DNA from: an uncultured Lachnospira sp.
GTDB taxonomy: Bacteria > Bacillota > Clostridia > Lachnospirales > Lachnospiraceae
Direction of reading: 5' to 3'
NCBI GenBank assembly: GCA_910585095.1
Contig: CAJUBU010000009.1
Location: 1-64,000 of the forward strand
DNA: 64,000 nt
The position numbers and the translations under genes are program-made. Numbering within the stretch: position 1 is the first letter of the stretch; each line of letters begins with the position of its first letter. The notes below the pieces were generated by a model that worked only from the letters and a program-made list of their open reading frames with translations, had not been told where the DNA came from and did not search any database. Below, piece after piece: positions 63,113 to 64,000 of this stretch.

Positions 63113-63131
63113 TGCAGCGTATTAGATTGGT

Positions 63132-63222
63132 AGAGGCTGTCGCAAATGAAGTGATTTTACAAAATGTGGTGGAGTATTGCTTGACGTTGTTTTTGTATAG
63201 ATATTCATTTTGCAACAGCCTT
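63132..63222 (+). repeat. family A inverted repeat, copy 6
   Basis: GAGGCTGTCGCAAATGAA (63133-63150) pairs with ATTCATTTTGCAACAGCCTT (to 63221). It is 20 bp after the small gene's stop and probably terminates it. Confidence 0.7.
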
Positions 63223-63302
63223 GTGCTAACAAAAATTAGAAATAAAAATTATTGGCTGTATCTTTTGATTGCAGCATAAAGATTTATATGGAGGTTCTAG
63301 CA

Positions 63303-64000
63303 GTGAGTGCAGATACAATGGAGTTTTTCCCATTTCCTGAAGGAAGAATGATGAAAGAGGAGATTAACAAACGCAGAACATTTGCGATTATCTCCCATCC
63401 AGATGCAGGTAAAACAACGCTTACAGAAAAGTTTTTACTATATGGCAAAGCAATTAACCTTGCGGGTTCAGTTAAGGGTAAGAAAACGGCAAAACATGCT
63501 GTTTCAGACTGGATGGAGATAGAAAAAGAGAGAGGTATCTCAGTAACATCATCCGTATTACAATTTAATTATGATGGTTATTGTATCAATATATTGGATA
63601 CGCCAGGACATGAGGATTTCTCAGAGGATACATATCGAACGCTGATGGCAGCAGATTCAGCAGTTATGGTAATCGATGCATCAAAAGGTGTGGAAAAGCA
63701 GACCATTAAATTATTTAAGGTCTGTGTGATGAGGCATATCCCAATTTTTACATTTATCAATAAGATGGATAGAGAAGCCAACGACCCATTTGAACTGTTA
63801 GATGATATTGAAAACGTGCTTGGAATCAGCACATGTCCAATGAATTGGCCAATAGGATGCGGAAAAGAATTTAAAGGCGTCTATGATCGAGGCAAAAAAG
63901 AAGTATCATTGTTTCAGGCAGCAATGAACGGTCAACGTGAAGTTGCTGTACAGACTGTCTCTATTTCAGATAATGCACTTCTATCGAAAATAGGACAAGA
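63303..64000 (+). CDS. prfC: peptide chain release factor 3, 5' part (cut by window end)
   Basis: RF3 is a GTPase that recycles RF1/RF2 from the ribosome. The 232 visible codons have G1 SHPDAGKTTLTEKFLLYG, SVKGKK, SDWMEIEKERGISVTSS, G3 DTPGHEDFSEDTYRTL and G4 NKMDREANDP, the RF3-specific form. The GTG at 63303 is preceded by GGAGG with 7 bp spacing; ATG 63318 is the alternative. No stop is reached before the window ends. Confidence 0.96.
   Translation, partial: MSADTMEFFPFPEGRMMKEEINKRRTFAIISHPDAGKTTLTEKFLLYGKAINLAGSVKGKKTAKHAVSDWMEIEKERGISVTSSVLQFNYDGYCINILDTPGHEDFSEDTYRTLMAADSAVMVIDASKGVEKQTIKLFKVCVMRHIPIFTFINKMDREANDPFELLDDIENVLGISTCPMNWPIGCGKEFKGVYDRGKKEVSLFQAAMNGQREVAVQTVSISDNALLSKIGQ

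Overview
The window is chromosomal DNA from an AT-rich, spore-forming, Gram-positive anaerobe, most likely a gut or rumen member of the Lachnospiraceae (Clostridia). The evidence is the spoIIAA-spoIIAB-sigF and spoVAA-spoVAE sporulation clusters, the clostridial AddAB recombinase, NADP-type glutamate dehydrogenase, a LytTR/GHKL two-component system, Firmicute-type sugar ABC importers, and strong Shine-Dalgarno sites with several TTG/GTG starts. The species cannot be fixed from the sequence. No rRNA, tRNA, CRISPR array, prophage or transposase gene was found.

Layout. 1-5 kb: chemoreceptor, a small unknown protein, a FIST sensory protein, and an S8 protease whose 5' end and catalytic Asp are missing. 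5-10 kb: HAD phosphatase, LCP cell-wall ligase (minus strand), gdhA. 10-15.4 kb: LytTR regulator and GHKL kinase followed by a permease-ATPase-permease ABC operon with a clear operator-like repeat array. 15.5-20.3 kb: a tnpB-less IS200/IS605-like element, an unknown coiled-coil protein, folC, a 50-residue protein and a zinc-ribbon/TPR membrane protein. 20.5-25.7 kb: spoIIA operon (anti-anti-sigma, anti-sigma, sigma F) and spoVA operon (dipicolinate channel), the latter with two small repeat elements inserted. 25.8-29.5 kb: class A PBP (minus) and a YigZ/IMPACT protein. 30-40.6 kb: a carbohydrate locus with lipoprotein binding protein, two permeases, an ankyrin-GH43 fusion, a helical protein possibly related to GH88/GH105, a GH28 polygalacturonase and an exporter-type ABC protein. 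Together these suggest uptake of pectic oligosaccharides and their hydrolysis in the cytoplasm. 40.7-44.3 kb: XRE regulator, typA/bipA, a double OB-fold ssDNA-binding protein. 44.3-46.4 kb: lysine-riboswitch-controlled dapA and then dapB. 46.4-48.5 kb: RloA/RloB-like ATPase-nuclease defence pair with a short RloB. 48.5-55.1 kb: GNAT, DegV, PepF, and a secreted BspA-type leucine-rich repeat protein ending in a dockerin. 55.2-62.7 kb: an FMN-bind-like membrane protein diverging from addB-addA. 62.8-64 kb: a small unknown protein and the start of prfC, cut by the window end.

Intergenic DNA is full of short dispersed repeats. Family A is six copies of a ~95 bp inverted repeat (ends like GGACTGTCGCA), each 8-62 bp after a stop codon, probably acting as terminators. 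Family B is a ~35 bp motif around a GGATTG...ATATC core. Family C has IS200/IS605-like hairpin ends. Family D has twin short hairpins. The most unusual items are the ankyrin-GH43 fusion, the zinc-ribbon/membrane extension on a sugar permease, the operator-like array before the LytTR-linked ABC operon, the truncated S8 and RloB genes, the repeat families, and the duplicated LRR-dockerin protein. No fully new multi-gene system could be proved from sequence alone.
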